Positions 22,538 to 32,022 are shown, numbered from the stretch's first letter. The stretch is DNA of 64,000 nt from CBDCZY01 sp965224745 (GCA_965224745.1 CBDCZY010000003.1:444819-508818), one strand, 5' to 3'. Numbers and translations: made by a program. The notes: generated from the letters alone by a model not told the origin.

Positions 22538-24215
22538 TTTCCGTCCAAAAACAGCGAATTATTTGCTATAAAAAAAATGACACCAGACCAGTCGCCAAAA
22601 ATGAATTGCTTTGTACGGTAGGGTTTGCTGCATATTGGTCAACCCTCAATCTTTTTGTAAAAATTACATTTTTTAGGCACATCTTTCCTGAGGAACTATT
22701 ACACCCTTGATCAGCCTGTTTGTGGTTACCCTAATTTTAACTAGGGTGCTTGTAATCGAGCCATTATCACTAAATTGTGTGTAACCACCGATGACCACAC
22801 ATAGTTTTTAAAATGCTCTAGACCTTTCCAGTTACAGCGAGACAAGCCAAAGCATCGTTTCAAGTAAGAGATACCGGCTTCAATTCCAGCTCTGAAATTT
22901 CTGAGCTTTCTGTAAACCCAGGGGCTTTTCGTCATCTCAAGTATGGCTAACCCTTTTTTCTTATGGAAAGCAACATCTTTTATGTTTCGTTGTTTAGCCG
23001 TGTCGAGATTTTCTTTGCTGGCATACCCCCCGTCTGCTGCGACTTGCCTGGGCGCCTTACCATAGTGGTCAATATGACGATCCACCATGGGGATGAACTG
23101 TTCCGAATCAGCCGGGTTACCCGTTTCAACGACAACATCCAGTACCATACCACTGCGACCCGTACTTAAATTCAGTTTGTGTCCATATTGTATATCCCGG
23201 CTGCCTTTAACAATAATATCGCTGTGTGCTTCAAACAGACTGAATACTTTTTCCGATGCGGGGACTTTCTCTCCATTAAACACACGTCTTGTCGTTTGAT
23301 TGATGACCTGATCAATCAAAGGCAGATAATGATTGACCTCCAGGCGCCAATATTCCCAGCCGGGTGGCGGTTTTACATGACCGGCTATTTGCGCATTGTT
23401 GAGGTACTGACGTGTCTTTTTCGTGTAGTGAACAAGATCACTGTATAAGGCTTTTTTCTTATCCTTTCCACGGGTATAGATAATTGCACGCGCACGTTTT
23501 TTTGCTGCGCGATAATGGTGATGGCAGTCAAATTCCAAACCCATTTCGCTGGCTTGATTGAGTAATCTCGTCATCACCCGCACGGCATCCCATAACAGGC
23601 TACTGTCGGTTGGTTCGTGGATATGTGTTTCTGTGACGGTACTATCAATGCGCAACATGCTGCCTTTTTCAATGCCGGTTTTATTGGCATCATTGAGCAA
23701 TGCCAGGTTAATACGTTCCCATGTCGGGTCGAGTATCCGGCTGATTGCCCCTTGCAAAGCCGACTTCTTGGGGACAAATCCATCGCTCAGCCGGGCAAAT
23801 GTTTGACACGAGACCGAATCCAGCAAAACAAATGATAATTCTTCATAACTGAGTTGCCGATGTTGCTTTAAGATCGCGCAACGTAATATGGATTCAACTG
23901 ACATCCCTTTTCGACCACTTTCATCTTTTAAATCGATCGTGCAGATGTCTTTTTCTACCCAATCCAGTATTTCTCTATGTTCATCCAATATCATGGAAAT
24001 AATTTTTAATTCTTGGCCAATCTCGTGTTCAACATAATTATCGAATATACTTGTCTGTAGGCGTTGTTTTTGGCGCATCTTTTTCCCTCGGCTTTTTTTA
24101 ATTATGTTTAGAATCAATTGCTTAGATTATAAGCATACCAGAATTAGCCGGGGAATTCATCTTGTTTTTGTGATTTTTTCTATGTTTTTCATAGGGTTGT
24201 AGTTTATGGATGAGA
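22537..24215 (-). mobile_element. ISNCY-family element
   Basis: About 1679 bp with imperfect ends (TTTCCGTCCAAAAAC on the left against TTCTCATCCATAAAC for the right, reverse complemented), flanked by the 8-bp duplication ACTAGCTA (22529-22536 and 24216-24223). Confidence 0.85.
22741..24117 (-). CDS. ISNCY-family transposase
   Basis: A DDE transposase. The N-terminal RLQTSIFDNYVEHEIGQEL and CAILKQHRQLSYEELSF, then LRIDSTVTETHIHEPTDSSL, AADGGYASKENLD and FRAGIEAGISYLKR are family hallmarks. The longest frame starts at 24117, but the ATG at 24078 (MRQKQRLQT) has AGGGA six bases upstream and is the more likely start, giving 445 residues. It appears intact. Confidence 0.9.
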   Translation of the reverse strand: MILNIIKKSRGKKMRQKQRLQTSIFDNYVEHEIGQELKIISMILDEHREILDWVEKDICTIDLKDESGRKGMSVESILRCAILKQHRQLSYEELSFVLLDSVSCQTFARLSDGFVPKKSALQGAISRILDPTWERINLALLNDANKTGIEKGSMLRIDSTVTETHIHEPTDSSLLWDAVRVMTRLLNQASEMGLEFDCHHHYRAAKKRARAIIYTRGKDKKKALYSDLVHYTKKTRQYLNNAQIAGHVKPPPGWEYWRLEVNHYLPLIDQVINQTTRRVFNGEKVPASEKVFSLFEAHSDIIVKGSRDIQYGHKLNLSTGRSGMVLDVVVETGNPADSEQFIPMVDRHIDHYGKAPRQVAADGGYASKENLDTAKQRNIKDVAFHKKKGLAILEMTKSPWVYRKLRNFRAGIEAGISYLKRCFGLSRCNWKGLEHFKNYVWSSVVTHNLVIMARLQAP

Positions 24216-24343
24216 ACTAGCTATATTAGTTTCTATAACTATAAAAGGTTACATTCTGCTATTGATTATAAAACCCCTCATCAAAAAACCAAAGAAATGA
24301 AAAAAGCGGCTTAAAATCCTTCCAAGAAAACTTGACCATTACA

Positions 24344-24538
24344 CTCTCCCGAAGTTATCCTGCTGAACGGTTAAATAAAGCTTGTGCAATTGCCAACAAA
24401 AACAGCTTATACAGGCTGAAACACATCAAAGACATTCTGCTGAGCAACCAAGATCAACTGGTATCAGACGCAAAGGAATCGCTACCCGCTTTACTTCAAA
24501 CCCATGAAAACATCCGTGGCTCAGAAAGTTTTCACTAA
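24344..24538 (+). pseudogene. IS21-A IstA, C-terminal fragment
   Basis: The last 65 or so codons of an IstA (RSYPAERLNKACAIANKNSL, HENIRGSESFH) match the C-terminus of the intact copy at 33906-35453. The rest was lost at the junction with the IS3 element. Confidence 0.88.
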
Positions 24539-24561
24539 TAGAATGACAAGCGAGATTAATT

Positions 24562-24702
24562 ATGTTGGAACAAACCATAACACAACTCAGGCAGCTGAAA
24601 TTATCAGGCATGGCTAATGCATTGGTTAGCCAGATAGAACAGCCTAATACCTATGAAGGATTACCCTTTGAGGAACGGCTGCAATTATTAGCGGATAGTG
24701 AA
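24562..24702 (+). pseudogene. IS21-A IstB, 5' fragment
   Basis: It encodes MLEQTITQLRQLKLSGMANA and so on, the N-terminal IstB domain, up to LLADSE. A second IS21 element (IS21-B) is inserted after TAGTGAA (24696-24702). The frame resumes at 27118. Confidence 0.85.
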
Positions 24703-24800
24703 TGTTAGGCGACAATTAACCTGTCCGGTCAGACGACAATTATCTTGACCGGTTGAGTGTATAAACTGATAAGTACTTTTTACTCTTAGGAGGAAGTGAC

Positions 24801-26312
24801 TTGTCCGGTAAACACATCACTCAATTACAGGAAAATAGTTATATGAAAAATCGTCAGACAGGTTGTACGCAGGAGACATCCGCAGCAAAAGCCGGCATCA
24901 GTGTTCGATCAGGTTGCCGGATCGAAAAAGGTGAAAGAGCTGAACACAAAGAACGAAAGTGGCGAACGCGCAAAGATCCATTAGAAGCCGTATGGGACTC
25001 AGAACTGGTTCCGTTATTAGAAGATGAATCGTCCTTAACTGGCATTACCCTGTGGGAGCATCTGGATGAGCAGCATCCGGGAAAGTATCCAGAGAAATAC
25101 CTTCGGACACTGCAAAGACGTGTTAAACACTGGCAGGCCACACAAGGCCCGGACAAAGAAGTCATGTTTCGTCAGTCGGTACCTGCGGGTCATCAGGGAC
25201 TATCTGATTTTACGCACCCCAATACCGTCATTACGATAGACGGGAAGGCGTTCGCACATTTACTGTACCAGTTTCGCCTGGCTTTTAGTGGTTGGCGTCA
25301 TGTCCATGTTATTCAGGGCGGAGAAAGCTACAGTGCACTGGCTGACGGCTTACAAAGTGCATTACACACCTTAGGCGGTTCACCAAAGGAACATCGTACA
25401 GACAGCCTCAGTGCGGCTTACGTCAATAACGTAGAAAAACAGCGACTGACGGAAGACTATCATGATTTATGTAAGCATTATGGCATGCGGCCCACCATCA
25501 ATAATCTGGGCATTAGTCATGAAAATGGCGCCATTGAAGCACCGCATGGCTCATTAAAACGTCGCATTGATCAAGCCATAAAGTTACGCGGTTCGAATGA
25601 TTTTTCTACACTCCGTGCTTATCGAGAGTTTCTTGAACACATTGTCGACAAACTGAACAGACGATGCAAAGGCAGGTTGGCCGAAGAGCACAAAACCCTG
25701 TTAGCCTTACCCAAACACCGATTTGTTGATTATGCTGAGCTGTCGGTAAAAGTCACCACCAGCAGTACCATTGCTGTAAAACGCGCATTGTATACCGTCC
25801 CTTCACGCCTTATCGGTGAAAGCGTCAGGGTGCATCTCTACCATGATCGTTTGGTCTGCTTTGTTGGCCAAACTCGGGTGATCAATCTGCCTCGGATTTA
25901 TCCAACAACGCCCACCGGCCGAGCGCGACGAATAGATTACCGGCATATCATTCATTCTCTGGCAGCCAAACCACAAGCCTTCCGCTTCTCACAGTTTCGC
26001 GATAATATTTTGCCTAACACGCAATATCGGGCTTTATGGAAGCAGGCAGAGAAACAGTTTACACCGCAAGAAGCATGCAAGTGGATGGTTGCTGTTTTAC
26101 GCTTTGCCTATGATTATGATTGCGAAAGTGCCCTGGCAACTGAGCTAATGCGACAGGCAGAACAAGGTGCCTTGCCCGATTTAACATCCCTGCAGGCAAG
26201 GTATTTACAACACAGTACACCGCCACCGATACCGCTACGCCAACACCAGGTTGCTGACTATGATCAACTACTGACCGGTCAGTGGATGAGACAGGAGGTG
26301 TGCTGTGAGTGA
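24801..26312 (+). CDS. istA: IstA transposase of IS21-B
   Basis: A 503-residue transposase with the rve integrase core (NTVITIDGKAFAHLLYQFRL, HRTDSLSAAYVN, GISHENGAIEAPHGSLKRRI) and the Mu-type C-terminal domain. A TTG at 24801 behind AGGAGGAAG is used as the start; an in-frame ATG at 24843 is an alternative. It overlaps istB by 8 bp. Intact, and with IS21-B istB the most complete transposition pair in the window. Confidence 0.9.
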   Translation: MSGKHITQLQENSYMKNRQTGCTQETSAAKAGISVRSGCRIEKGERAEHKERKWRTRKDPLEAVWDSELVPLLEDESSLTGITLWEHLDEQHPGKYPEKYLRTLQRRVKHWQATQGPDKEVMFRQSVPAGHQGLSDFTHPNTVITIDGKAFAHLLYQFRLAFSGWRHVHVIQGGESYSALADGLQSALHTLGGSPKEHRTDSLSAAYVNNVEKQRLTEDYHDLCKHYGMRPTINNLGISHENGAIEAPHGSLKRRIDQAIKLRGSNDFSTLRAYREFLEHIVDKLNRRCKGRLAEEHKTLLALPKHRFVDYAELSVKVTTSSTIAVKRALYTVPSRLIGESVRVHLYHDRLVCFVGQTRVINLPRIYPTTPTGRARRIDYRHIIHSLAAKPQAFRFSQFRDNILPNTQYRALWKQAEKQFTPQEACKWMVAVLRFAYDYDCESALATELMRQAEQGALPDLTSLQARYLQHSTPPPIPLRQHQVADYDQLLTGQWMRQEVCCE

Positions 26313-27042
26313 TGGTTTGCCAATGATGTTAAAAGAACTTCGCTTGCTGGCTTTTTGGCAATATTATGAAGCTTATCAGGAACAGGCCACAAAACAGGCA
26401 TGGGGCTATAGCCAATACCTGTCTAAACTGTGTGAAAATGAAATTGCACGGCGCTTTGAAACGCGAGTTTGCAACTGGACCAAAGAAGCCAAATTACCCC
26501 GGGGCAAAAGTTTTGCCACCTTAGGCTTTGATGAATTACCGGAAACCATTCAAAAGAAAGTGATTGGGCTGCGCGATAATACCCAGTGGGCGCTACAGGC
26601 AGATAATGTTTTATTGATTGGCCCTTCCGGTGTCGGTAAATCGCATATTGCTTCTGCTTTGGGGCTTCATCTTATCGAACAAGGCATCCGGGTAAAATGG
26701 TTGGCTGCCACCGCACTGGTGCAATTACTGCAGCAGGCCAAAAAAGAGCTGGATTTAATGGCTGTGATGAGTCGACTGGATAAATATCGTGTACTCATTA
26801 TCGATGATATTGGTTATGTTAAAAAAACGGATTCAGAAACCCAGGTCCTGTTTGAGTTTATTGCTCATCGTTATGAAAGTGGCAGCTTGATCATCACATC
26901 AAACCAGCCATTCAGTCACTGGGATCAGATATTCCCGGATACATTAATGACCGTAGCCGCCATTGACCGCATTATCCATCATGCCACGATTCTTGAAATC
27001 GACGGCAACAGTTACAGGAGGAAACATCAGAAAAAATCATAA
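26305..27042 (+). CDS. istB: IstB ATPase of IS21-B
   Basis: A 245-residue AAA+ helper with Walker A GPSGVGKS and Walker B VLIIDDIGYV. It stimulates IstA transposition and target choice. The GTG start overlaps the end of istA. Intact. Confidence 0.92.
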   Translation: MSDGLPMMLKELRLLAFWQYYEAYQEQATKQAWGYSQYLSKLCENEIARRFETRVCNWTKEAKLPRGKSFATLGFDELPETIQKKVIGLRDNTQWALQADNVLLIGPSGVGKSHIASALGLHLIEQGIRVKWLAATALVQLLQQAKKELDLMAVMSRLDKYRVLIIDDIGYVKKTDSETQVLFEFIAHRYESGSLIITSNQPFSHWDQIFPDTLMTVAAIDRIIHHATILEIDGNSYRRKHQKKS

Positions 27043-27117
27043 AAAACCTTAATCACTCAACCGGCCATCATAATTGTCGCCAAACCGGACAAAGTAATTG
27101 ACGCGAGACATAGTGAA

Positions 27118-27732
27118 TATCAAGACAGAGAAAATAGAAAACAGCAGCGCTTACTCAAAGCCGCTAAATTAAAACTGGCAGCCAACAGCAATGCCATTGA
27201 TTATCAGCATCCCAGAGGACTGAAACAATCCATGATGGCTTCACTGTTACATTGCGATTGGCTGAATAAATCACAAAACATACTCATTACTGGGCCTTGT
27301 GGCAGCGGTAAAACCTATATTGCTTGTGCGTTGGGACATACTGCCTGTATGAAAGGCTATAGCGTGAAATATTACCGACTGTCACGGTTAATGCTGGAAC
27401 TCACTCAGGCAAAAGCAGATGGAACTTACAGCAAGGCTCTACAAACATTAGCCAAACTGGATTGTCTGATTATAGACGATTGGGGGCTTGAGCCATTAAA
27501 AGCAGCACAACGTAATGATTTAATGGAAATTATGGATGATCGTTACGAAAGTGCATCCACCATTATGATCAGTCAATTACCTACGGATCAATGGTATCAA
27601 TCTATTGGTGACAATACACTGGCTGATGCTATTTTGGATCGGCTCATGCACAACGCACATCGCATCAAATTAAAAGGAGAATCTATGCGAAAAACACAGT
27701 CAAATTTGACTGATGGTGAACACTTAGGGTAA
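27118..27732 (+). pseudogene. IS21-A IstB, 3' fragment
   Basis: It continues the 24562-24702 fragment (YQDRENRKQQRLLKAAKLKL). Walker A GPCGSGKT and Walker B LIIDDWGLEPL are intact. An internal ATG at 27232 could give a 166-residue product containing the ATPase core. The element's right end follows to about 27812, with GTTCACGAT-type terminal repeats at 27766 and 27800. Confidence 0.85.
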
Positions 27733-27812
27733 AAATAACCTGAATCCAATGCGTGGACAAGGGAAGTGTTCACGATGGCCAGAATCGGTGTTCATGATCA
27801 CCAGAATACGCA

Positions 27813-28544
27813 AGTATCACTAAATCTGATATTACCGATCTAGGTAAATACATAATAAATTTACACAAAACAAATCGAAATTTACCAGAAAACATACATT
27901 TATTGTCGGGGGATGGGAATCTTGAATTAATAGCTCCATTATTATCAGAGCGAGCGGATGCAACGCCTCTTTCTGAAAATGATAAACCATGGGTAGATGT
28001 TCATTCAATTATTAAAAATTTAACAAAACTAAAAATTGGAAGTAAACCTTGTACGTATTTTATTGATACGAATCCAAGTTTTTCAGTCTACACGCAAATA
28101 GCAATATTATCAGCTGAACATCTTTTGGTTCCAATAAATGCAGATGACTCTTCTATATATGCAATAACGGGGCTTTTTAACTTAATTTGGGGAGCTGAAA
28201 AAAAACATCCCATTTATGGTAAATATACGTTTTCTTCAAAAGTAGACGATTTTAAAATGGAGCGCCCTAAAATAGCATTATTACTTGGAAATAGGTTTAC
28301 ACAGCAAAAAGGTGCAGCACATGCTTTTAAGGCTTTATCTAATGAAGCAATTCAAAAAATGTATCAAGAGTATGAAAAAAATAAGGATAGATTTATAGTT
28401 AAGTCGAAGTCAGATGTAACCAATAAACAATCCTTCGAAGATAAATATAGCGTTGAATTACGTGATTTCAATAGTGCGGGTGTTGTTGCTGCTAATCAGG
28501 GAATACCCCTCAGGGCTAATTTGTTCTATCGAGCAAAGCCTTAA
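27813..28544 (+). pseudogene. ParA-like ATPase cassette gene, middle fragment
   Basis: The frame is open from the IS21-A right end (about 27813) and encodes the C-terminal half of a ParA/Soj-type ATPase: TYFIDTNPSFSVYTQIAILS and VPINADDSSIYAITGLFNLI are the switch and downstream signatures. The N-terminal deviant Walker A region was removed by IS21-A. An ATG at 27903 could start a 213-residue remnant. At 28510 the gene is cut by a short MITE and an ISAs1 element. The true end is 30629-30740 (SKMDKNIYYVYDERIQVS). Its stop lies 3 bp before an attC site, so it was an integron cassette gene. Confidence 0.8.
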
Positions 28545-28683
28545 ATTCAGGAGCATAGATCTATCATCTGAATGAATTAACAATGTCATATAAAATATCT
28601 TTTATTTTCAATATGATATAAAATTTCCGTGAATGTTATTAAAAATAAATCAATAACTTACCGGCTAGAACAAATTAGCCCTG
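28511..28683. mobile_element. 173-bp MITE related to ISAs1
   Basis: Its ends CAGGGCTAATTTGTTCTA and TAGAACAAATTAGCCCTG are identical to the termini of the full ISAs1 element next to it. It has no coding capacity. GAATACCCCT flanks it on both sides (28501-28510 and 28684-28693). Confidence 0.85.
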
Positions 28684-28809
28684 GAATACCCCTCAGGGCT
28701 AATTTGTTCTACCCATACAGGCTATAAAGAGCAAAGAGATAGCCCTTAAATTGGACAAACCCATAATAACGCAGTATAGTTTTTAAGAAGTTTATTGAGA
28801 TAAAAAACT

Positions 28810-29862
28810 ATGCCGTTATCACAGATATCAGTGAGACCCATATTAAAACATGAAGAGTCAGCCTATGCCTTGTTAATGGAAACTCACCATTATCTGGGCG
28901 CTATTCCAAAAATTGGTGAAACCCTCTGGTACGTGTCGACCTATCAGTCACAATGGGTTGCACTGATCAGTTTTTCAGCCGCTGCATTAAAATGTACGGC
29001 GCGTGATCAGTGGATAGGCTGGGGTTATCGTCACCAGACGGGGCGCCTAAAATTGATTGTTAACAACAGCCGGTTTTTGATACTTCCCTCCTTCACTGAA
29101 AAAAACCTGGGCTCACGCATTCTGTCACTGTGTCTTAAGCGCTTGTCCACTGACTGGGTTGAAAAATATCAGCACCCCGTTGTTCTGGTTGAAACCTTTG
29201 TCGACCCAGAGCGATTTCACGGCGGTGTTTATAGAGCAAGCAACTGGCAGGCAATTGGAATGACCCGTGGTTTTCGTAGAACAACGGCAGGCTATTCTGC
29301 TCAGTCAGAACAGAACAAACTGATCTTTGTTAAACCCCTGCATAGACGAGCACAAGCGGTTTTATCTCAACCTCAATTGAGTCATCATTTCAATCTAGGT
29401 GAGATAAAAATGAAAATAACAAAACAGCAAATGCGATCATTACCGAGTTTCTTTATGGATATAAACGACCCTCGGCGCCCACAAGGGCGGCGACATCGAC
29501 TTTCAACCGTACTGGGAATTGCGGCGGGTGCGGTACTTTGTGGGATGCGAAGTTACGAAGCTATTTTCGACTGGGCTGACAGTCTCAGCCATAAATCCAG
29601 AGAACATTTCCGCTGCCGTTATGAAAAAGGACGATACACGGTTCCCAGTCTCAGCATTATTAGAGATGTGTTGACGCGAGTTGACCCCAGCGAGCTCGAA
29701 GCGGCCTTTATCGCCTGGAATACTGTTTATGCACAGGATGACGAGTCATTAGCCATTGATGGTAAAACGATGTGCAACGCCATTGACGAGAAAGGGCGGC
29801 AAACCCAGATAATGAGTGCGGTTGGGCATGGCACAGGCATTTGCTACGCCCAAAAAAAGTAG
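28810..29862 (+). CDS. DUF4338 (DruA-like) fused to ISAs1 transposase N-terminus
   Basis: A 350-residue frame. Residues 1 to about 180 are a DUF4338 domain (MPLSQISVRPILKHEESAYA, MLETHHYLG-like METHHYLGAIPKIGETLWYV, LVETFVDPERFHGGVYRASN), the family that includes the Druantia protein DruA. Residues from about 200 are the start of an ISAs1 transposase (RSLPSFFMDINDPRRPQGR, LAIDGKTMCNAIDEKG). The frame stops at an A7 run (29851-29857), and the rest of the transposase is in another frame at 29841-30602. The same arrangement in both copies points to programmed frameshifting. Confidence 0.85.
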   Translation: MPLSQISVRPILKHEESAYALLMETHHYLGAIPKIGETLWYVSTYQSQWVALISFSAAALKCTARDQWIGWGYRHQTGRLKLIVNNSRFLILPSFTEKNLGSRILSLCLKRLSTDWVEKYQHPVVLVETFVDPERFHGGVYRASNWQAIGMTRGFRRTTAGYSAQSEQNKLIFVKPLHRRAQAVLSQPQLSHHFNLGEIKMKITKQQMRSLPSFFMDINDPRRPQGRRHRLSTVLGIAAGAVLCGMRSYEAIFDWADSLSHKSREHFRCRYEKGRYTVPSLSIIRDVLTRVDPSELEAAFIAWNTVYAQDDESLAIDGKTMCNAIDEKGRQTQIMSAVGHGTGICYAQKK

Positions 29863-30602
29863 GAACATTACCTGTTGGACACGGTTCGGATGAAGTGAAG
29901 CAGAGTAATGAAATCAAGTTTGCACCTATTCTGCTGGCTCTAATCCCCATTCGAAACAAGGATATCACCAGTGATGCCATTAATACACAAACAGAGTTTG
30001 CCGAATATCTGGTGGAGCAGCGTAAGGCACATTACTATTTGAGTGTTAAAGCCAATCAACCCACATTGCTAGAAGATATTGAAGTCTATTTTTCAACCGT
30101 CACCCGCCAGGCTGATTATGAAGACAAAGTATCTGTGGGGCATGGGCGAATAGAAATTAGAAGAATCTGGACAACCTCTCAGTTGAACGCTTATGTCACA
30201 TTTCCGCATGTTGCCCAGGCTTATAAAATAGAGAGAGAAATAACGGATAAAAAAAGCGGTCAAACGACAGGGGTAACCGCCTACGGCGTTACCAGTAGAA
30301 CAGAAGAGGAAGTCAGCCCTCAAACTGTTTTGCACAAAGTGCGAGGACACTGGTCAGTTGAAGTGAGTCATTATATTATTGACTGGGTGTTTGATGAAGA
30401 CCGCTCAACCATTCGCACAGGCTTTGGCCCTGAAAACATGACCCGTCTTAGACGATTTGCTATTGGACTCATTAAATCAAAGGGAAGCACGGGTGTTTCG
30501 AAAAAAATGAGGCAATTGAATAAGAAAACAAGAGCCGTTCTGGATTATTTAAAGATTACAAATAACAGAGCAAAGCCTTGTGTAGCAGAGGGTCTGGCTT
30601 AA
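29841..30602 (+). CDS. ISAs1 transposase, C-terminal frame
   Basis: A 253-residue catalytic C-terminal part (VKQSNEIKFAPILLALIPI, LSVKANQPTLLEDI, RGHWSVEVSHYIIDWVFDED). It carries the second catalytic segments of the DDE fold. It is probably made as a fusion with the preceding frame by slippage on A7. Confidence 0.88.
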   Translation: MLRPKKVGTLPVGHGSDEVKQSNEIKFAPILLALIPIRNKDITSDAINTQTEFAEYLVEQRKAHYYLSVKANQPTLLEDIEVYFSTVTRQADYEDKVSVGHGRIEIRRIWTTSQLNAYVTFPHVAQAYKIEREITDKKSGQTTGVTAYGVTSRTEEEVSPQTVLHKVRGHWSVEVSHYIIDWVFDEDRSTIRTGFGPENMTRLRRFAIGLIKSKGSTGVSKKMRQLNKKTRAVLDYLKITNNRAKPCVAEGLA

Positions 30603-30628
30603 GAACAAATTAGCCCTGGAATACCCCT

Positions 30629-30740
30629 GAGCAAGATGGATAAAAATATTTACTATGTGTATGATGAAAGAATACAGGTTTCAAAAGATCAAAGAAAACT
30701 TTGTAAAGAAACGATAGAAAACTTAGTAAAGCAGCTATAA
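30629..30740 (+). pseudogene. ParA-like cassette gene, 3' end
   Basis: After the ISAs1 element and its duplication, the frame continues as SKMDKNIYYVYDERIQVS to ENLVKQL and a TAA. Joined to 28510 it restores a continuous ParA-family C-terminus. Confidence 0.75.
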
Positions 30741-30743
30741 AAA

Positions 30744-30852
30744 GCCTAACAATAACTTGCACGCGGACTGCCATAAGCGGCACGTCTTTTGCGAAAAGAA
30801 AAAGCCGCAAAAGCCCCGCCACTTACGGCAGCCGGTGAAGTTGGCGTTATGC
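30744..30852 (+). other. attC site, 109-bp type
   Basis: R'' box GCCTAAC (30744-30750) and R' box GTTATGC (30846-30852) with inverted arms GACTGCCATAAG and CTTACGGCAGCC. It is nearly the same as the site at 38874-38982. Confidence 0.9.
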
Positions 30853-30887
30853 TTAAAAAATTATCACGAAGTGAATTGCTATTTATC

Positions 30888-30916
30888 TTGAATTTATATA
30901 GGATGTAACCTATATT
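30888..30916 (+). promoter_or_regulatory. promoter and operator of toxin-antitoxin cassette 2
   Basis: TTGAAT (30888-30893) and TATATT (30911-30916) with a 17-bp spacer. The inverted repeat ATATAGG/CCTATAT (30896-30915) overlaps the spacer and -10, as expected for an autoregulated antitoxin operator. Confidence 0.55.
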
Positions 30917-30937
30917 TATATTGAAGAGCCTTATTAC

Positions 30938-31288
30938 ATGTGGGAAGTTATCACAACAGACAAGTTTGATGAATGGTTCGACAGTTTAAGCGATACCGAT
31001 AGAGCAAATGTTATCGCAGGAATGTTGTTACTGGAGGAAATAGGACCAAATTTATCTAGACCATATGCAGATACGATTGAAGGTTCTGAATTTTCAAATA
31101 TAAAAGAGTTACGTGTTCAAAGTAAAGGTGATCCATTGAGAGCATTTTTTGCTTTTGACCCAAAAAGAAGAGCTATTCTATTGTGTGCAGGTAATAAAGT
31201 GGGGGATGAGAAGCGTTTTTACAAACGAATGGTTCCTCTAGCAGACAAAGAATACAGAATTCATTTAGACAGTATGAGGAAAAAGTAA
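30938..31288 (+). CDS. RelE/HigB-type toxin
   Basis: A 116-residue toxin of the RelE superfamily (MWEVITTDKFDEWFDSLSD, then IKELRVQSKGDPLRAFFAFDP and RRAILLCAGNKVGDEKRFYK). It is likely a ribosome-dependent mRNA interferase. It overlaps the antitoxin gene by one base (TAATG). The preceding attC and the following one at 31603 mark it as an integron cassette. Confidence 0.88.
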   Translation: MWEVITTDKFDEWFDSLSDTDRANVIAGMLLLEEIGPNLSRPYADTIEGSEFSNIKELRVQSKGDPLRAFFAFDPKRRAILLCAGNKVGDEKRFYKRMVPLADKEYRIHLDSMRKK

Positions 31289-31590
31289 TGGCACGAGCAC
31301 TACAAGAAATTATTGCAACTGAAAAGCCAGAGGTTGTACAGAAAGCTAAAGTTATGGCTTCGGAGATGTTACTTAATATCCATCTGGCAGAATTAAGAGA
31401 AAAAGTAGCATTAACACAGAAAGAACTTGCTGGAACCATGGGTGTTAAACAACCCACTATTGCAAGCATGGAAAAAAATGGTCAAGATATTAAATTATCT
31501 TCACTAAAAAAATACATTGAGGCAACCGGTGGTAAACTAAACATTGATATTGAAATGGCAGATGGTAGTCATTTTGGTTTCTCCGTATAA
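31288..31590 (+). CDS. XRE-family antitoxin
   Basis: A 100-residue protein with an XRE helix-turn-helix (LTQKELAGTMGVKQPTIASM) and a C-terminal beta-rich tail (GGKLNIDIEMADG). It pairs with the toxin just upstream and probably represses the operon through the inverted repeat at 30896-30915. Confidence 0.9.
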   Translation: MARALQEIIATEKPEVVQKAKVMASEMLLNIHLAELREKVALTQKELAGTMGVKQPTIASMEKNGQDIKLSSLKKYIEATGGKLNIDIEMADGSHFGFSV

Positions 31591-31602
31591 ATTTAATAAA
31601 AA

Positions 31603-31665
31603 GCATAACGAATAAGGTTAGATTGTGTGAGCGGAGCGAACCACAATCTGAACCGTTTGTTGGAC
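31603..31665 (+). other. attC site, 63-bp type
   Basis: R'' GCATAAC (31603-31609), R' GTTGGAC (31659-31665), with arms GATTGTG and CACAATC. It is nearly the same as 43853-43915 and as the intron-broken site at 20894. Confidence 0.88.
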
Positions 31666-31877
31666 AAGCCCGTTTTTACTGTTTGGTGTGAGTTTCGCTA
31701 TTGCAAATAGCTTTTTGCTGAACAGCCCGATTAATGCATCCGGCTTCTATTTTTTAATCCGTTTTCCGCAAATGCATGGATTTTCATTGCGATCATCCAT
31801 AAAGCCCCCTTTTTTTACCAATGCCCCCCTTTTTCAGAGCAGGTAATAGCCTTGGCCCATTATAGGCTACTTGTGCC
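31666..31877 (+). repeat. non-coding segment duplicated at 43916-44128
   Basis: About 212 bp after the attC (from AAGCCCG to ACTTGTGCC) match the segment after the attC at 43853 with a few changes. No convincing gene is seen in it. In both places the match ends at the same base, where another element begins. The following 31878-32022 holds only the leader of an IS1380 gene. Confidence 0.8.
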
Positions 31878-32022
31878 ATTGCCTGAGAGTGATTAAATGC
31901 TACATAATCAATAAATCCTTAATCCGTGATTTAAGGAGTTAATATAATGAGTTATCTAGCTGATTAATAAGCAATAAAGTGTTAAAATAGAGGCGTTAAA
32001 AACTTCACCCAACAAGTGCAAA

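Larger units (their letters stand above)
21391..24343 (+). mobile_element. IS3 type 1, copy 2, interrupted by ISNCY
   Basis: Ends TGTAATGGTC (21391-21400) and GACCATTACA (24334-24343). Removing the ISNCY element and one 8-bp duplication leaves 1266 bp, the exact length of copy 1. No matching short duplication flanks it, so its outer junctions are rearranged. Confidence 0.92.
24703..27110 (+). mobile_element. IS21-family element B, intact
   Basis: A 2408-bp element beginning TGTTAGGCGACAATTAACCT and ending in CGAGACA, flanked by a 7-bp duplication TAGTGAA (24696-24702 and 27111-27117). Each end carries two CGACAATTA-type repeats. It is inserted in the istB gene of IS21-A. Confidence 0.92.
28694..30618 (+). 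mobile_element. ISAs1-family element, copy 1
   Basis: A 1925-bp element with CAGGGCTAATTTGTTCTA-type ends, flanked by the 10-bp GAATACCCCT (28684-28693 and 30619-30628). A second copy of the same length is inverted at 46747-48671. Confidence 0.95.
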
